Source: CAZWMK01 sp964635065 | GTDB lineage: Bacteria; Pseudomonadota; Alphaproteobacteria; Sphingomonadales; Sphingomonadaceae | Direction: 5' to 3' | NCBI GenBank assembly: GCA_964635065.1 | Contig: CAZWMK010000001.1 | Coordinates: 1 to 64,000, forward strand | Length of the DNA stretch: 64,000 bases | Shown here: in pieces, positions 52,137 to 61,424 of the stretch | How the letters are laid out: the number at the start of each line of letters is the position of its first letter | Position numbering within the stretch: position 1 is the first letter of the stretch | Position numbers and translations under genes: made by a program | The notes under the pieces: model-generated | The model's input: the letters and a program-made list of their open reading frames with translations, nothing else | What the model was told of the DNA's origin: nothing | Databases searched by the model: none

Positions 52137-52912
52137 TCCGCATTGCAGTCGCCAACCAGAAAGGCGGGGTTGGCAAGACAACCACCGCGATCAATGTTGC
52201 GACCGCCATGGCGGCGGTTGGTAAACGCGTGTTGCTGATAGACCTTGATCCGCAGGGAAATGCATCGACCGGTCTCGGTATCGACAAGGCCAACGCCGAT
52301 GCGACCAGCTATGATCTTCTGATCGGGAGCGCCGGGGTAACCGATGCTGCCTGCCCGTCATCGGTACCGAACCTGATGGTGGTGCCGGCAACAGTCGATT
52401 TGTCGGGTGCCGAGATCGAGCTGGTCGGCCTCGATCAGCGAACGCACCGTCTGGCGCAGGCGCTCGATGCCGTGATGAACGATCATGATATCGTGCTGAT
52501 CGATTGTCCGCCGTCGCTTGGGCTGCTGACGGTCAATGCACTGGTGGCTGCCGATTCGATCCTTGTGCCGCTGCAATGCGAATTTTTTGCGCTTGAGGGC
52601 TTGAGCCAGCTGCTCAACACCATTGAAAAAGTACGCGCGGCGTTCAACCCGCGGCTGAATATTCTGGGCGTGGCGCTGACCATGTATGATCGACGCAACA
52701 AACTGACGGAGCAGGTCGCCGACGATGTGCGGGCCTGCCTCGGCAGTGTGGTGTTTGATACGGTCATACCGCGCAATGTCCGACTGTCGGAAGCACCGAG
52801 CCATGGCTTGCCTGCGCTGGTTTACGATCATCGCTGCGTCGGTTCCGAGGCTTATATCGCCTTGGCGCGCGAGCTCTTGAGCCGTGTCGGCCCGCAGCAG
52901 CGCGCAGCCTGA
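52133..52912 (+). CDS. parA: Chromosome-partitioning ATPase ParA (Soj)
   Basis: 259 residues from a GTG overlapping the rsmG stop (GTGA). Deviant Walker A KGGVGKTTTAIN, DLDPQGNASTGLG, DIVLIDCPPSLGLLTVNAL and LCEFFALEGLSQLL-type segments identify ParA/Soj. It segregates origins with ParB bound at parS. Confidence 0.96.
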   Translation: MIRIAVANQKGGVGKTTTAINVATAMAAVGKRVLLIDLDPQGNASTGLGIDKANADATSYDLLIGSAGVTDAACPSSVPNLMVVPATVDLSGAEIELVGLDQRTHRLAQALDAVMNDHDIVLIDCPPSLGLLTVNALVAADSILVPLQCEFFALEGLSQLLNTIEKVRAAFNPRLNILGVALTMYDRRNKLTEQVADDVRACLGSVVFDTVIPRNVRLSEAPSHGLPALVYDHRCVGSEAYIALARELLSRVGPQQRAA

Positions 52913-52943
52913 CGCGACGGCTGATGAGGGGGAAAATACGTAC

Positions 52944-53858
52944 ATGACGCAAAAGAAACGGGCCAGCGGATTGGGGCGGGGGCTTTCTGCACTGCTGGAA
53001 GAAGTAAGACTGACCCCGGCAAACGCGAGCGGGGAAAACGCGGACGCTGAAGTTGCGGTAGGCGGGACGCAGTTGCCGCTGTCCATGTTGATTGCCAACC
53101 CGCGCCAGCCACGTCGGCGTTTCGATGACAAAGCGCTGGAGGAACTGACAAGCTCGATCCGTGAACGCGGTCTCTTGCAGCCGATTCTCGTGCGTCCGCG
53201 CGAAGATGGCCGATACGAGATCGTCGCAGGAGAGCGGCGTTGGCGCGCGGCACAGGCTGCCCGACTTCATGACGTACCGGTTGTCATCCGGGAGCTGGAT
53301 GACAGCAGCGCCTTTGAAATTGCCCTGATCGAAAATATCCAGCGCGCTGATCTCAATGCCATTGAAGAGGCAGCGGGTTATCGGCGGCTGATCGAAGAAT
53401 ATGGCCATACACAGGACGAACTTTCCCGCCTGGTGGGAAAATCACGGAGTCATGTTGCCAACCTATTGAGATTACTTGATTTGCCTCAGTCGGTGCGTGA
53501 CATGGTGATTGATGGCTCGCTGTCGATGGGTCATGCCCGCGCATTGATCGGTGCCGAGCAGGCCGAGCTTTTGGCGCGTCGCGTCGTCAGCGAAGGGCTT
53601 TCAGTGCGCGCGACTGAAAAGCTGGTGATGGGAACGCCGGGGAAAGTAGCCCGCGCGTCGCGCGGCACTGGCGCGAGCATTGGCGGCCAGGCGCAGGATG
53701 CCGACATCAAGGCGATCGAACAGCAACTGGAGCGACTGCTCGGCCTGAAAGTCGGCATTGATTTCAATCGAGACGGGTCAGGCGCGATGACGCTCCATTA
53801 TTCCAGCCTCGATCAGCTTGATCTTTTGTGCAATCGACTGACAGGGGGCGGTTTCTGA
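52944..53858 (+). CDS. parB: Chromosome-partitioning protein ParB (Spo0J)
   Basis: 304 residues from ATG 52944, 31 bp after parA. N-terminal KRASGLGRGLSALLEEV, the CTPase/arm motif ANPRQPRRRFDDKALEEL, AGERRWRAAQAA, ENIQRADLNAIEEA, and the helix-turn-helix SRLVGKSRSHVANLLRLLDLP. ParB spreads from parS and links to ParA and SMC. Confidence 0.96.
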   Translation: MTQKKRASGLGRGLSALLEEVRLTPANASGENADAEVAVGGTQLPLSMLIANPRQPRRRFDDKALEELTSSIRERGLLQPILVRPREDGRYEIVAGERRWRAAQAARLHDVPVVIRELDDSSAFEIALIENIQRADLNAIEEAAGYRRLIEEYGHTQDELSRLVGKSRSHVANLLRLLDLPQSVRDMVIDGSLSMGHARALIGAEQAELLARRVVSEGLSVRATEKLVMGTPGKVARASRGTGASIGGQAQDADIKAIEQQLERLLGLKVGIDFNRDGSGAMTLHYSSLDQLDLLCNRLTGGGF

Positions 53859-53870
53859 TCGTTCAGACGG

Positions 53871-54146
53871 TCAGACCGTCGGTTTGCACAAAAAACCTGT
53901 GGGCGTGATGCCGCGTGCCGGTTCCACATCGATCTGCGTGACTGCCGCGGCGGGTGGGCCATCATGGCAGGCTGCGATCAGGGCATCGACATGCGCGACC
54001 ACGCCGCAGGCGAGAATTTCGACGCTGCCATCGAGCCTGTTCCTGACAAAGCCGTCGATACCGATTGTGGCGGCCATATTTTGCACCCAGGCACGATAGC
54101 CGACACCCTGCACGCGACCGTGGATCCGCAGGCGACAGGCCTTCAT
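53871..54146 (-). CDS. acyP: Acylphosphatase
   Basis: 91 residues, the normal length. It hydrolyses acyl phosphates. The signature GRVQGVGYRAWVQ with the catalytic Arg and GFVRNRLDGSVEIL with the catalytic Asn are both present. It converges on parB; its start overlaps the following ligase gene's stop (ATGA, 54143-54146). Confidence 0.93.
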   Translation of the reverse strand: MKACRLRIHGRVQGVGYRAWVQNMAATIGIDGFVRNRLDGSVEILACGVVAHVDALIAACHDGPPAAAVTQIDVEPARGITPTGFLCKPTV

Positions 54147-55660
54147 GCGAACAGCCCGGCATAGCGCGTACGCAGTGCGGCTTTTTGCACCTTGCCCATC
54201 GCGTTACGCGGAAGCGCGTCAAGGATGATCAGCTTTTTCGGCTGTTTGAACCGGGCGATCTGATCGGTGAGTGACGCCATGATGGCGTCAACATCTGGTG
54301 TGGACGCGCCATCTGGCACGATCACGGCGACAACGGCCTCGCCGAAATCGGGATGCGGCACGCCGATCACGGCGGATTCGCCGACGCCGGGCTGGGCATC
54401 CAGCAACAGTTCAATCTCTTTGGGATAGATGTTGAAGCCGCCGCTGATGATGAGATCCTTGGCGCGACCGACAATGCGGACGCGTCCGTCGGCAGCCATC
54501 GTCGCAATGTCGCCCGTGATGAAAAAGCCATCGGCGCGCATGTCTTCGGCAGTCTTTTGCGGATTGCGCCAGTAACCGCGAAACAGGTTCGGTCCCCGCA
54601 CTTCCAGAACGCCGGGCGCGTCGGTCGCGGCCAGGCTGCCATCGTCGGCGCGGATGCGCACCTCGACATCTGGCAGGGCATAGCCGACCGTACCGGGCAC
54701 ACGATCGCCATCATAGGGATTGGACGTGATCATGCCCGCCTCGGTCATTCCATAGCGTTCGAGGATGGTGTGGCCTGTGCGCGCGGCAAAGGCGGCAAAG
54801 GTCGATTCGAGCAGGGGGGCAGAGCCGCACAGAAACAGCCGCATGCCAGCGCAGGTTTCACGACCGAGGCCGGGCTGGTCAAGAAGGCGGGTATAGAAGG
54901 TGGGAACGCCCATGAAGACGCTTGCGCGCGGCAGATCGGCCAGAATGGCGCCAGCATCGAAGTGCGCGTGGAACAACATGGTTGACCCGTTCAGAAGCGC
55001 GCCGTGCGACGCGACGAACAGGCCATGCACATGATAGACCGGCAGCGCGTGCAACAGCACGTCTCCCGGTTCCCAGCGCCACAACTCATGCAATGTCAGG
55101 GCATTGGACGCCAGATTGCCGTGGCTGAGCATCGCGCCCTTGGAGCGCCCCGTGGTGCCCGAGGTATAGAGAATCGCAGCAAGATCGTCGGCGCTGCGCA
55201 AGACGATGGTGGTTTGCGGTGTTTCATCGGCGAGCGCATCGACCAACGTGCCGCTGCGGCCATCCTTGTCGAGCGTGAGCAATGACGGGATGCCATGCTG
55301 TCGGCAGACCGGATCAAGGCTGGCGGTGCGTGAGGGATCGCACACGACAAAGCGTGGCTGGGCATCACTGATGAAATAATCGAGTTCGGCAGCCGTATAG
55401 GCGGTATTGAGCGGCACATAGACCAGTCCTGATGACAGGCAGGCGAGATAGAGCAGCACGGCTTCCGGCGATTTTTCGACCTGCGCAAGCAACCGGTCGC
55501 CAGGCTGGCCACCAAGGCGAACAAGCCGGGCGGCCAGCCGGGCCACGGTCTGACGCATCTGGGCATAGCTGATGCTGCGATCCGGCAGCAGCATCACCGG
55601 TCGTTCTCCGGCCTGTTCCGCCGCCCGGTCGATCAGCATGTATAGATTTTCGTCAGCCAT
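54143..55660 (-). CDS. Acyl-CoA synthetase, malonyl-CoA-synthetase-like
   Basis: 505 residues. AMP-forming ligase: LYTSGTTGRSKGAMLSHGNL, ERYGMTEAGM, ITGDIATMAADGRVRIVGR, GGFNIYPKEIE and PRNAMGKVQKA with the C-terminal catalytic Lys. The short length and HALPVYHVHGLFVA fit malonyl-CoA synthetase (MatB); other short-chain acids are possible. Downstream is acyP, and the two overlap by 4 bp. Confidence 0.85.
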   Translation of the reverse strand: MADENLYMLIDRAAEQAGERPVMLLPDRSISYAQMRQTVARLAARLVRLGGQPGDRLLAQVEKSPEAVLLYLACLSSGLVYVPLNTAYTAAELDYFISDAQPRFVVCDPSRTASLDPVCRQHGIPSLLTLDKDGRSGTLVDALADETPQTTIVLRSADDLAAILYTSGTTGRSKGAMLSHGNLASNALTLHELWRWEPGDVLLHALPVYHVHGLFVASHGALLNGSTMLFHAHFDAGAILADLPRASVFMGVPTFYTRLLDQPGLGRETCAGMRLFLCGSAPLLESTFAAFAARTGHTILERYGMTEAGMITSNPYDGDRVPGTVGYALPDVEVRIRADDGSLAATDAPGVLEVRGPNLFRGYWRNPQKTAEDMRADGFFITGDIATMAADGRVRIVGRAKDLIISGGFNIYPKEIELLLDAQPGVGESAVIGVPHPDFGEAVVAVIVPDGASTPDVDAIMASLTDQIARFKQPKKLIILDALPRNAMGKVQKAALRTRYAGLFA

Positions 55661-55787
55661 GGGGGTGCCTTTTCTCTTCTATTGTCCTGTCTAGCGCCGC
55701 AAGACCTGCCCGGAAAGCGGCGTATCGTGAGATGCTTGACGAGCAACCGTTGTCAGCATCGCCGGACTGGCCTAGAGCCTAGACCCC

Positions 55788-57269
55788 ATGCAGACGGATC
55801 AATCGCGCGATGACATGGCGGCGCTCGCGCGGGGCGGGCGCACCAACTTCTTCGGCTTCCTGCTGCGGCTGTTCGCGCGACTGCCATTCCTGTTCATTGC
55901 CGGCCAGCTTTACGGTGCTGAAGCATTGGGCCGTTTCGCCTATGCGACCATGGTTGTCGAACTGATGGCACAGCTTGCCACGCTGGGCTTGAAGCGAGGT
56001 CTGGCTGCCGAACTGGCGAGAAACGAGCGGCCAGCCACCCATGTGATCGGTGACGGGCTGGTGCTTGCATGGCTGATGGCCCTTGTGGGGGCGACGCTTT
56101 TGATTGCCGTGCCGGAGATCATGTTCCGCGATGGCAAGATTTCGGCGCTGGATCGCCTGTTCCCGCTGACGGCATTGTTCATTGTGGGGTCCGATGTCAC
56201 GCTTGCGGCATTGGCCTATCGTCACAAGATCGGCGCGCAGGTCACTGCACGTTCGATTGTCGAGCCATGGGTGCTGACACTGGTGGCCGCACCGCTTGCA
56301 CTGGTGCCAAACTGGGAATCCGACGGCATGATCATCGCCTATGCCGTATCGATGGGCGCGGCTTTTGTTGCGTCGATGTGGCCTGCGATCCGCTGTTACG
56401 GCCTGCCGAGCGACGGCTGGCGGCCGCACCCGGCGCGGCTGTTCAGCATGGCCCGTGCCAATGCCCCGCTGGCCGGCGCAGATGCCATCGACTGGGCGGC
56501 ACGGCGTATCGACATCCTGCTGCTGGGCCTGTTCGCCGATACCCGCACGCTGGGCATTTACTGGGTGGCGCAGCAGGTTGCCTCGCTGCCGCAAAAGCTG
56601 AAAGTGACCTTCGATCCCATTCTGGCGCCCGTGGTTGCCCGCGGTGTGGCGCGCGGTGAGATGGCGGCGGTTGCAGGGCAAGTGCGTCAAGCCGGCTTCT
56701 GGGTGACGGCGATGCAGCTTGGCGTCGCTCTGGCGCTGGGGCTGACGGGCGAGGCGGTGATGAAGCTGGTAGGCAGCGAATTCACCGGAGGCGCGACCAT
56801 TCTCTTGCTCTTGCTGCTGACCGAAGTGCTGTATTCGACTGCCGCCGTCAGTGAATCGGCGCTGGTGTTCATGGCGCGCCATCGCAACCTGCTGTGGTCG
56901 CTGGCAACGCTGGGCGTGCAGGTTGCCCTGACGCTGGTGCTGGCACCGGCCATCGGCGGCGTTGGCGCGGCCCTGGCGCTGGCGATTTCGGCGGCCTTTG
57001 CATCTGCGGCCAAGGCGCGTTTGCTTGGCCAGTTGCTGGGTCATGCCGTGACGGACCTGCGCTGGGCGCTGCTTCTGGCAGCTACTGTAGCGCTGGTGGT
57101 CGGCCTGCTATGCCGTTTTCTGCCTTATGGCTGGCTGCAGATTGTGGTCGGTATTCCCGTTATCCTGGGCAGTTATGCCCTTATTTTGGGGCGGTATGGC
57201 TTTCATGAGAGCGACAGGCTGCTGTTCGCCCGCCGCAAAGGCGCGAAAGACGCGGCAAACACGCCTTGA
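55788..57269 (+). CDS. Polysaccharide-export flippase-like membrane protein (MOP superfamily)
   Basis: 493 residues, about 12 membrane segments. N-terminal FFGFLLRLFARLPFLFIAGQLYGAEALGRFAYATMVV and the regular pattern of hydrophobic helices resemble Wzx/PST-type polysaccharide flippases. Substrate unknown; no polysaccharide gene cluster is adjacent, although sphingomonads make surface polysaccharides. It converges on the DUF2948 gene. Confidence 0.82.
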   Translation: MQTDQSRDDMAALARGGRTNFFGFLLRLFARLPFLFIAGQLYGAEALGRFAYATMVVELMAQLATLGLKRGLAAELARNERPATHVIGDGLVLAWLMALVGATLLIAVPEIMFRDGKISALDRLFPLTALFIVGSDVTLAALAYRHKIGAQVTARSIVEPWVLTLVAAPLALVPNWESDGMIIAYAVSMGAAFVASMWPAIRCYGLPSDGWRPHPARLFSMARANAPLAGADAIDWAARRIDILLLGLFADTRTLGIYWVAQQVASLPQKLKVTFDPILAPVVARGVARGEMAAVAGQVRQAGFWVTAMQLGVALALGLTGEAVMKLVGSEFTGGATILLLLLLTEVLYSTAAVSESALVFMARHRNLLWSLATLGVQVALTLVLAPAIGGVGAALALAISAAFASAAKARLLGQLLGHAVTDLRWALLLAATVALVVGLLCRFLPYGWLQIVVGIPVILGSYALILGRYGFHESDRLLFARRKGAKDAANTP

Positions 57270-57271
57270 CG

Positions 57272-57673
57272 TCAGGCTGGATGGCGGGGTGTCGCTCGTG
57301 CGCCCCACGGACCGCCCATGTCTTCGAGGATCATGTCGATGTCGTCCACGATCAGGCGCACGGAAGCACCGCCCGCGAAATCGAGGCGCAATGCACCATC
57401 CTCAAGCCGGACTGCCAGCAGATCGAGCACGGCCGCAGGCAGTTGCGGCCAGCGACGGCGCTGGATCGCAAGAACGCCGTCAATGCGCAGCGCTGAGCGT
57501 ATCCGCGTGCGGTCGCCCTTTTCCCAGCGATAGCGATTGCCGATAGCGACAAAACGCCGGGCGGTGCGATCATAGCCGATATCATGCGCGCGTATCGCCA
57601 TGTCCTGCACCAAGGCGGACAGGGCGGGCAGGTCGGCGCCGTCCTCGGCGCGCAGATGCAGGCGTTCAACCAT
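57272..57673 (-). CDS. DUF2948 family protein
   Basis: 133 residues from ATG 57673, overlapping the murA 3' end by 8 bp; the family start LHLRAEDGADLPALSALVQDM follows at once. FVAIGNRYRWEKG and GVLAIQRR are typical. Function unknown; next to murA in many alphaproteobacteria. An upstream in-frame Met exists but lies within murA. Confidence 0.9.
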   Translation of the reverse strand: MVERLHLRAEDGADLPALSALVQDMAIRAHDIGYDRTARRFVAIGNRYRWEKGDRTRIRSALRIDGVLAIQRRRWPQLPAAVLDLLAVRLEDGALRLDFAGGASVRLIVDDIDMILEDMGGPWGARATPRHPA

Positions 57674-58946
57674 CCGAGACGCGCTCGATGTCCGCACCGA
57701 CCGCCTGCAGCTTTTCTTCCAGTCGTTCATAGCCGCGGTCGAGGTGATAGATGCGGTTGACGACGGTTTCGCCTTCGGCAGCGAGACCGGCGATGATGAG
57801 GCTCATCGACGCGCGCAGGTCGGTGGCCATCACCTGGGCGCCGGTCAGCTTTTTCACACCGCGGACCACGGCGGAACGTCCGCGCACAGTGATATCGGCT
57901 CCCATGCGCGCCAGTTCAGGCACGTGCATGTAGCGGTTTTCGAAGATGGTCTCGGTCAGAACGCTGGCACCATCGGCAAGGCTCAGCATCGCCATGAACT
58001 GCGCCTGCATGTCAGTTGGGAAACCTGGATAAGGGGCAGTTGAAATGTTGACGCCATGCAGCGTGCCGGTGCCGCGTACGCGCAGGCCATCGGGTGTTTC
58101 GGTCACTTCGACCCCGGCCTGCCGCAGTTCGTCAAGGACGGCGGCCATGCTATCGGCATCCGCACCGATCAGTTCGACATCGCCACCGGTAATCGCGGCT
58201 GCGCAGGCATAGCTGCCCGCTTCGATGCGATCGGCCATGACAGCATAGGTGGCGCCATGCAGGCGTTCGCGGCCGTGGATGACCAGCCGTTCAGTCCCGA
58301 TGCCGCTGATCCGCGCACCCATGGCGACAAGGCAGTTGCACAGATCGACGATTTCCGGTTCGCGCGCTGCATTTTCGATGACGCTTTCGCCCTTGGCGAG
58401 CACGGCCGCCATCAGCGCATTTTCCGTCGCACCCACCGATACGGTCGGAAACACGACCTTGCCGCCTTTCAGGCCGCCCTTTGCCGTGGCCTTGACGTAA
58501 CCGGCAGCGAGTTCGATCTCTGCACCCAGTTGTTCAAGCGCCTTCAGATGCAGGTCGATCGGGCGGTTTCCGATGGCGCAACCGCCAGGCAGGCTGACGG
58601 TTGCCTCGCCCGCTCGCGCAACAAGCGGGCCAAGCACCAGGATCGAGGCGCGCATCTTGCGCACGATGTCATAGGGCGCGACCGTGGACGTTATGCGTCC
58701 GGCTCTCAACGTCATCACGCGGCCGAATTCTTCCGGGCGCGCACCTTCGATCATGGTCGAGACGCCATGGTTGTTGAGCAGGTGGCCGAAAGTATCGATA
58801 TCGGCCAGTCGTGGCAGGTTTCTGAGCGTCAGCGGTTCGTCGGTCAGCAATGCGCACGGCATGAGCGTCAGGGCCGCATTTTTTGCGCCAGAAATCGGAA
58901 TCCGGCCCGAAAGCGCGCGGCCGCCGCGAATGATGATCCTGTCCAT
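57666..58946 (-). CDS. murA: UDP-N-acetylglucosamine 1-carboxyvinyltransferase
   Basis: 426 residues. First committed step of peptidoglycan precursor synthesis, transferring enolpyruvate from PEP to UDP-GlcNAc. Catalytic Lys in SGAKNAALTLMPCALL and catalytic Cys in LPGGCAIGNRPIDLHLKALE (the fosfomycin target) are present; AFPTDMQAQFMA-like GFPTDMQAQFMAML near 310. Followed by DUF2948. Confidence 0.96.
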   Translation of the reverse strand: MDRIIIRGGRALSGRIPISGAKNAALTLMPCALLTDEPLTLRNLPRLADIDTFGHLLNNHGVSTMIEGARPEEFGRVMTLRAGRITSTVAPYDIVRKMRASILVLGPLVARAGEATVSLPGGCAIGNRPIDLHLKALEQLGAEIELAAGYVKATAKGGLKGGKVVFPTVSVGATENALMAAVLAKGESVIENAAREPEIVDLCNCLVAMGARISGIGTERLVIHGRERLHGATYAVMADRIEAGSYACAAAITGGDVELIGADADSMAAVLDELRQAGVEVTETPDGLRVRGTGTLHGVNISTAPYPGFPTDMQAQFMAMLSLADGASVLTETIFENRYMHVPELARMGADITVRGRSAVVRGVKKLTGAQVMATDLRASMSLIIAGLAAEGETVVNRIYHLDRGYERLEEKLQAVGADIERVSDG

Positions 58947-58955
58947 GAACAGCTT

Positions 58956-59852
58956 CTAGCGGTTTGTTTCGGTTCTTGAAAGTGACAGCGCGCGCGAGAC
59001 GGCAAGGGCATAGATTGCCAGCCCGATCCAGATGCAGGCAAAGGCGACAAGCTGCCACTGGTCGATGGGTTCGCCAAACAGGAAAATCGCCTGCAGGAAG
59101 ATCATCGATGGCGTCAGATATTGCATGAAGCCGAGCGTGCTGAGGCTTACGCGCTGGGCGGCAAAGCCGAACATCAAAAGTGGCACCGCAGTCACCACGC
59201 CGCCGCCCATGAGCAGCCAGAGCGTCGTCCCTTCGCGCGAAAACAGGCCGCCGGCCTGATATTCAAGCCAGCCAAGCGCGAGCGGCGCGATCAGCATGGT
59301 TTCGACGAACAGGCCCGTAACCGGCGTGACCGGCGCTTGTTTGCGGAACAGGCCATAAAGCCCGAAACTGAATGCCAGTGTCAGCGAAATCCATGGCAGC
59401 GCACCATGGGCAATCGCCGTGATGAACACCCCAAGCGTTGCAAAGGCGACGGCGGCGATCTGCGGTCGTGTCAGCCGTTCACGCAGGAACAGCACGCCGA
59501 ACAGCACATTGACGAGCGGGTTGATGAAATAACCAAGGCTGGTTTCCAGCACATGCCCGTTCAAAATGGCCCAAGTGTATAACAGCCAGTTCACGCTGAT
59601 CGCACAGGCGCTGCCAATCAACAGGAGACGCAGGCGCGGCGTTACAAAGGCTGTCCGGATTGCAGGCCAGCCGCCCATGATGGTGGCGATGACGGCAACG
59701 AAGACACATGACCATAAAATGCGTTGCGTCAGCACCTCCAGCGCGGGCAAGCCTTGCATCAGCCGGATGTAAAACGGCATCAGGCCCCACAGCAGATAGG
59801 TGCCAAGGCCGACGATCAGCCCGGTCCGGGCCGATCCTGCTATGGCTGTCAC
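58956..59852 (-). CDS. rarD: EamA-family permease RarD
   Basis: 298 residues starting at GTG 59852, which overlaps the dcd stop (GTGA). About ten membrane segments in two EamA repeats; GLIVGLGTYLLWGLMPFYIRLMQ, QRILWSCVFVA, NGHVLETSLGYFINPL and LGFMQYLTPSMIFL match RarD (proposed chloramphenicol-sensitivity/transport protein, real substrate unknown). Confidence 0.92.
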   Translation of the reverse strand: MTAIAGSARTGLIVGLGTYLLWGLMPFYIRLMQGLPALEVLTQRILWSCVFVAVIATIMGGWPAIRTAFVTPRLRLLLIGSACAISVNWLLYTWAILNGHVLETSLGYFINPLVNVLFGVLFLRERLTRPQIAAVAFATLGVFITAIAHGALPWISLTLAFSFGLYGLFRKQAPVTPVTGLFVETMLIAPLALGWLEYQAGGLFSREGTTLWLLMGGGVVTAVPLLMFGFAAQRVSLSTLGFMQYLTPSMIFLQAIFLFGEPIDQWQLVAFACIWIGLAIYALAVSRALSLSRTETNR

Positions 59853-60403
59853 AGGCGCGGCAGGGTCACGCCGCGCTGGCCCATATATTTGCCCGCGCGG
59901 TCGGCATAGGACACCTCGCACGGCTCGTTGCCTTGCAGGAACAGGAACTGGCAGGCGCCTTCATTGGCATAGATGCGGGCGGGCAATGGCGTCGTGTTTG
60001 AAAATTCCAGCGTCACATGACCTTCCCAGCCGGGTTCAAGCGGGGTGACATTCACGATGATGCCGCAGCGGGCATAGGTTGATTTTCCAAGGCAGATCAC
60101 CAGAACATCGCGTGGGATCCGGAAATATTCGACGGTGCGCGCCAGTGCAAAGCTGTTCGGCGGGATGATGCAGCAATCGGTCTTGCGGTCGACAAAGCTG
60201 TTCGATGAAAAATCCTTGGGGTCGACGATCGCCGAATCGACATTGGTGAAAATCTTGAACTCATCGGCGACGCGGGCGTCATAGCCATAGGAAGACAGGC
60301 CATAGCTGATCGTGCCATCGCGCCGCTGCCGGTCTTCGAATGGCTCGATCATGCCATCGGCCAGTGCGCGCTCGCGAATCCATTTGTCCGACATCACGGC
60401 CAT
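59849..60403 (-). CDS. dcd: dCTP deaminase
   Basis: 184 residues from ATG 60403 (MAVMSDKWIRERA). It deaminates dCTP to dUTP for dTMP synthesis. SYGLSSYGYDARV, GKSTYARCGI with the conserved Ser and Arg, and TPLEPGWEGHVTLEFSN with the catalytic Glu are all present. It overlaps the rarD start. Confidence 0.95.
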   Translation of the reverse strand: MAVMSDKWIRERALADGMIEPFEDRQRRDGTISYGLSSYGYDARVADEFKIFTNVDSAIVDPKDFSSNSFVDRKTDCCIIPPNSFALARTVEYFRIPRDVLVICLGKSTYARCGIIVNVTPLEPGWEGHVTLEFSNTTPLPARIYANEGACQFLFLQGNEPCEVSYADRAGKYMGQRGVTLPRL

Positions 60404-60429
60404 GGGGCCTTCGATCCTTCTTCCTGATG

Positions 60430-60915
60430 TTACTGGCGGATGTGCAATACGCAAATCAGCGTGAACAGCCGCCGCGCCGTATCGAAATCGACCTCGATCT
60501 TGTCGGCCAGCCGTTCCTGCAGCAGTTCGGCAGCCTGATTGTGGATGCCGCGTCGCGCCATGTCGACGGTTTCGATCTGGCTGGGCGTCGCATTGCGGAT
60601 CGCCTTGTAATAGCTGTCGCAGATCGCGAAATAATCGCGGACGATCCGCCGGAAAGGCGACAGCGCCAGCACCACGGTTTCCAGCGGGCGGTCATCGTCG
60701 GCCTTGATGTCGATGGCGAGCCGCCCTTCCTCGACGCGCATGAGGATGCGGTAGGGACCGGCATAGTCATCGGGATAGGCGCTGAGCGGACGAAAGCTGT
60801 TGCCTTCGAGCAGATCGAAAATCGCCACGCGCCGTTCCTGCTCGACATCGGCGGAACGCCAGATGATCGTTTTTTCGTCGAGAGCGACGTCGATAAGGCG
60901 GTGGTCAGCGGTCAT
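60430..60915 (-). CDS. UPF0262 family protein
   Basis: 161 residues; the family pattern RLIDVALDEKTIIWRSADVEQER, VLALSPFRRIVRDYFAICDSYY and GRGIHN-like RRGIHNQAAELLQERL. Conserved in alphaproteobacteria near dcd or murA-hisD; function unknown. It lies 26 bp ahead of dcd on the same strand. Confidence 0.9.
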   Translation of the reverse strand: MTADHRLIDVALDEKTIIWRSADVEQERRVAIFDLLEGNSFRPLSAYPDDYAGPYRILMRVEEGRLAIDIKADDDRPLETVVLALSPFRRIVRDYFAICDSYYKAIRNATPSQIETVDMARRGIHNQAAELLQERLADKIEVDFDTARRLFTLICVLHIRQ

Positions 60916-60961
60916 GCATCGCGCACCCTAATCAGAAGATCGGAGGGCGCAAGGCTTTCGA

Positions 60962-61264
60962 TCAGATCATGTGCAGTGCGCCGACCGCGACTCCGATCAG
61001 CATCAGCAGGACCATGCAGGCGATACAGGTCGCGTTGAGGGGTTGCCCAAGTTCGGACTCTGGCAGGTGTCTATCCTGCGCTTCATGGGAAATGTGGTCG
61101 GTGCCCGGCGATTCCGGCAAGCGCGCATCGACAGGGCCGGTCGCAATGCCGCGCCTCATGTCGTCCGGATGCCCTTGCAAAATGATGTGCGGCTGGCCGC
61201 GCCATGCGTGATGCGGCGCCGCCTGGCGTATGGCGCCATAACCGGCCTTGGCGTGTTCCTTCAT
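60962..61264 (-). CDS. Small protein with C-terminal membrane anchor, unknown function
   Basis: 100 residues from ATG 61264, preceded by GGGGAGG at about 6 nt. The first ~75 residues are polar and rich in His, Pro and Gly; the last ~20 (CMVLLMLIGVAVGALHMI) form one hydrophobic segment, so it may be tail-anchored. No family recognised. Overlapping frames on the other strand look non-coding; the Shine-Dalgarno favours this one. Confidence 0.6.
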   Translation of the reverse strand: MKEHAKAGYGAIRQAAPHHAWRGQPHIILQGHPDDMRRGIATGPVDARLPESPGTDHISHEAQDRHLPESELGQPLNATCIACMVLLMLIGVAVGALHMI

Positions 61265-61424
61265 CAAAGCCTCCCCTCCGCTGCCTTGATTTCATGTCTC
61301 GCCATCAGCCTTGCCATGTACTGAGAGCGACGGGCAGATGCATTGACCGGCACGGCGTTGCGCAATCTTCGTGCAACCGTTGCAAGTGTTGGCTAGAAGA
61401 GCGTCAGGGATAGAGGGAGTATCC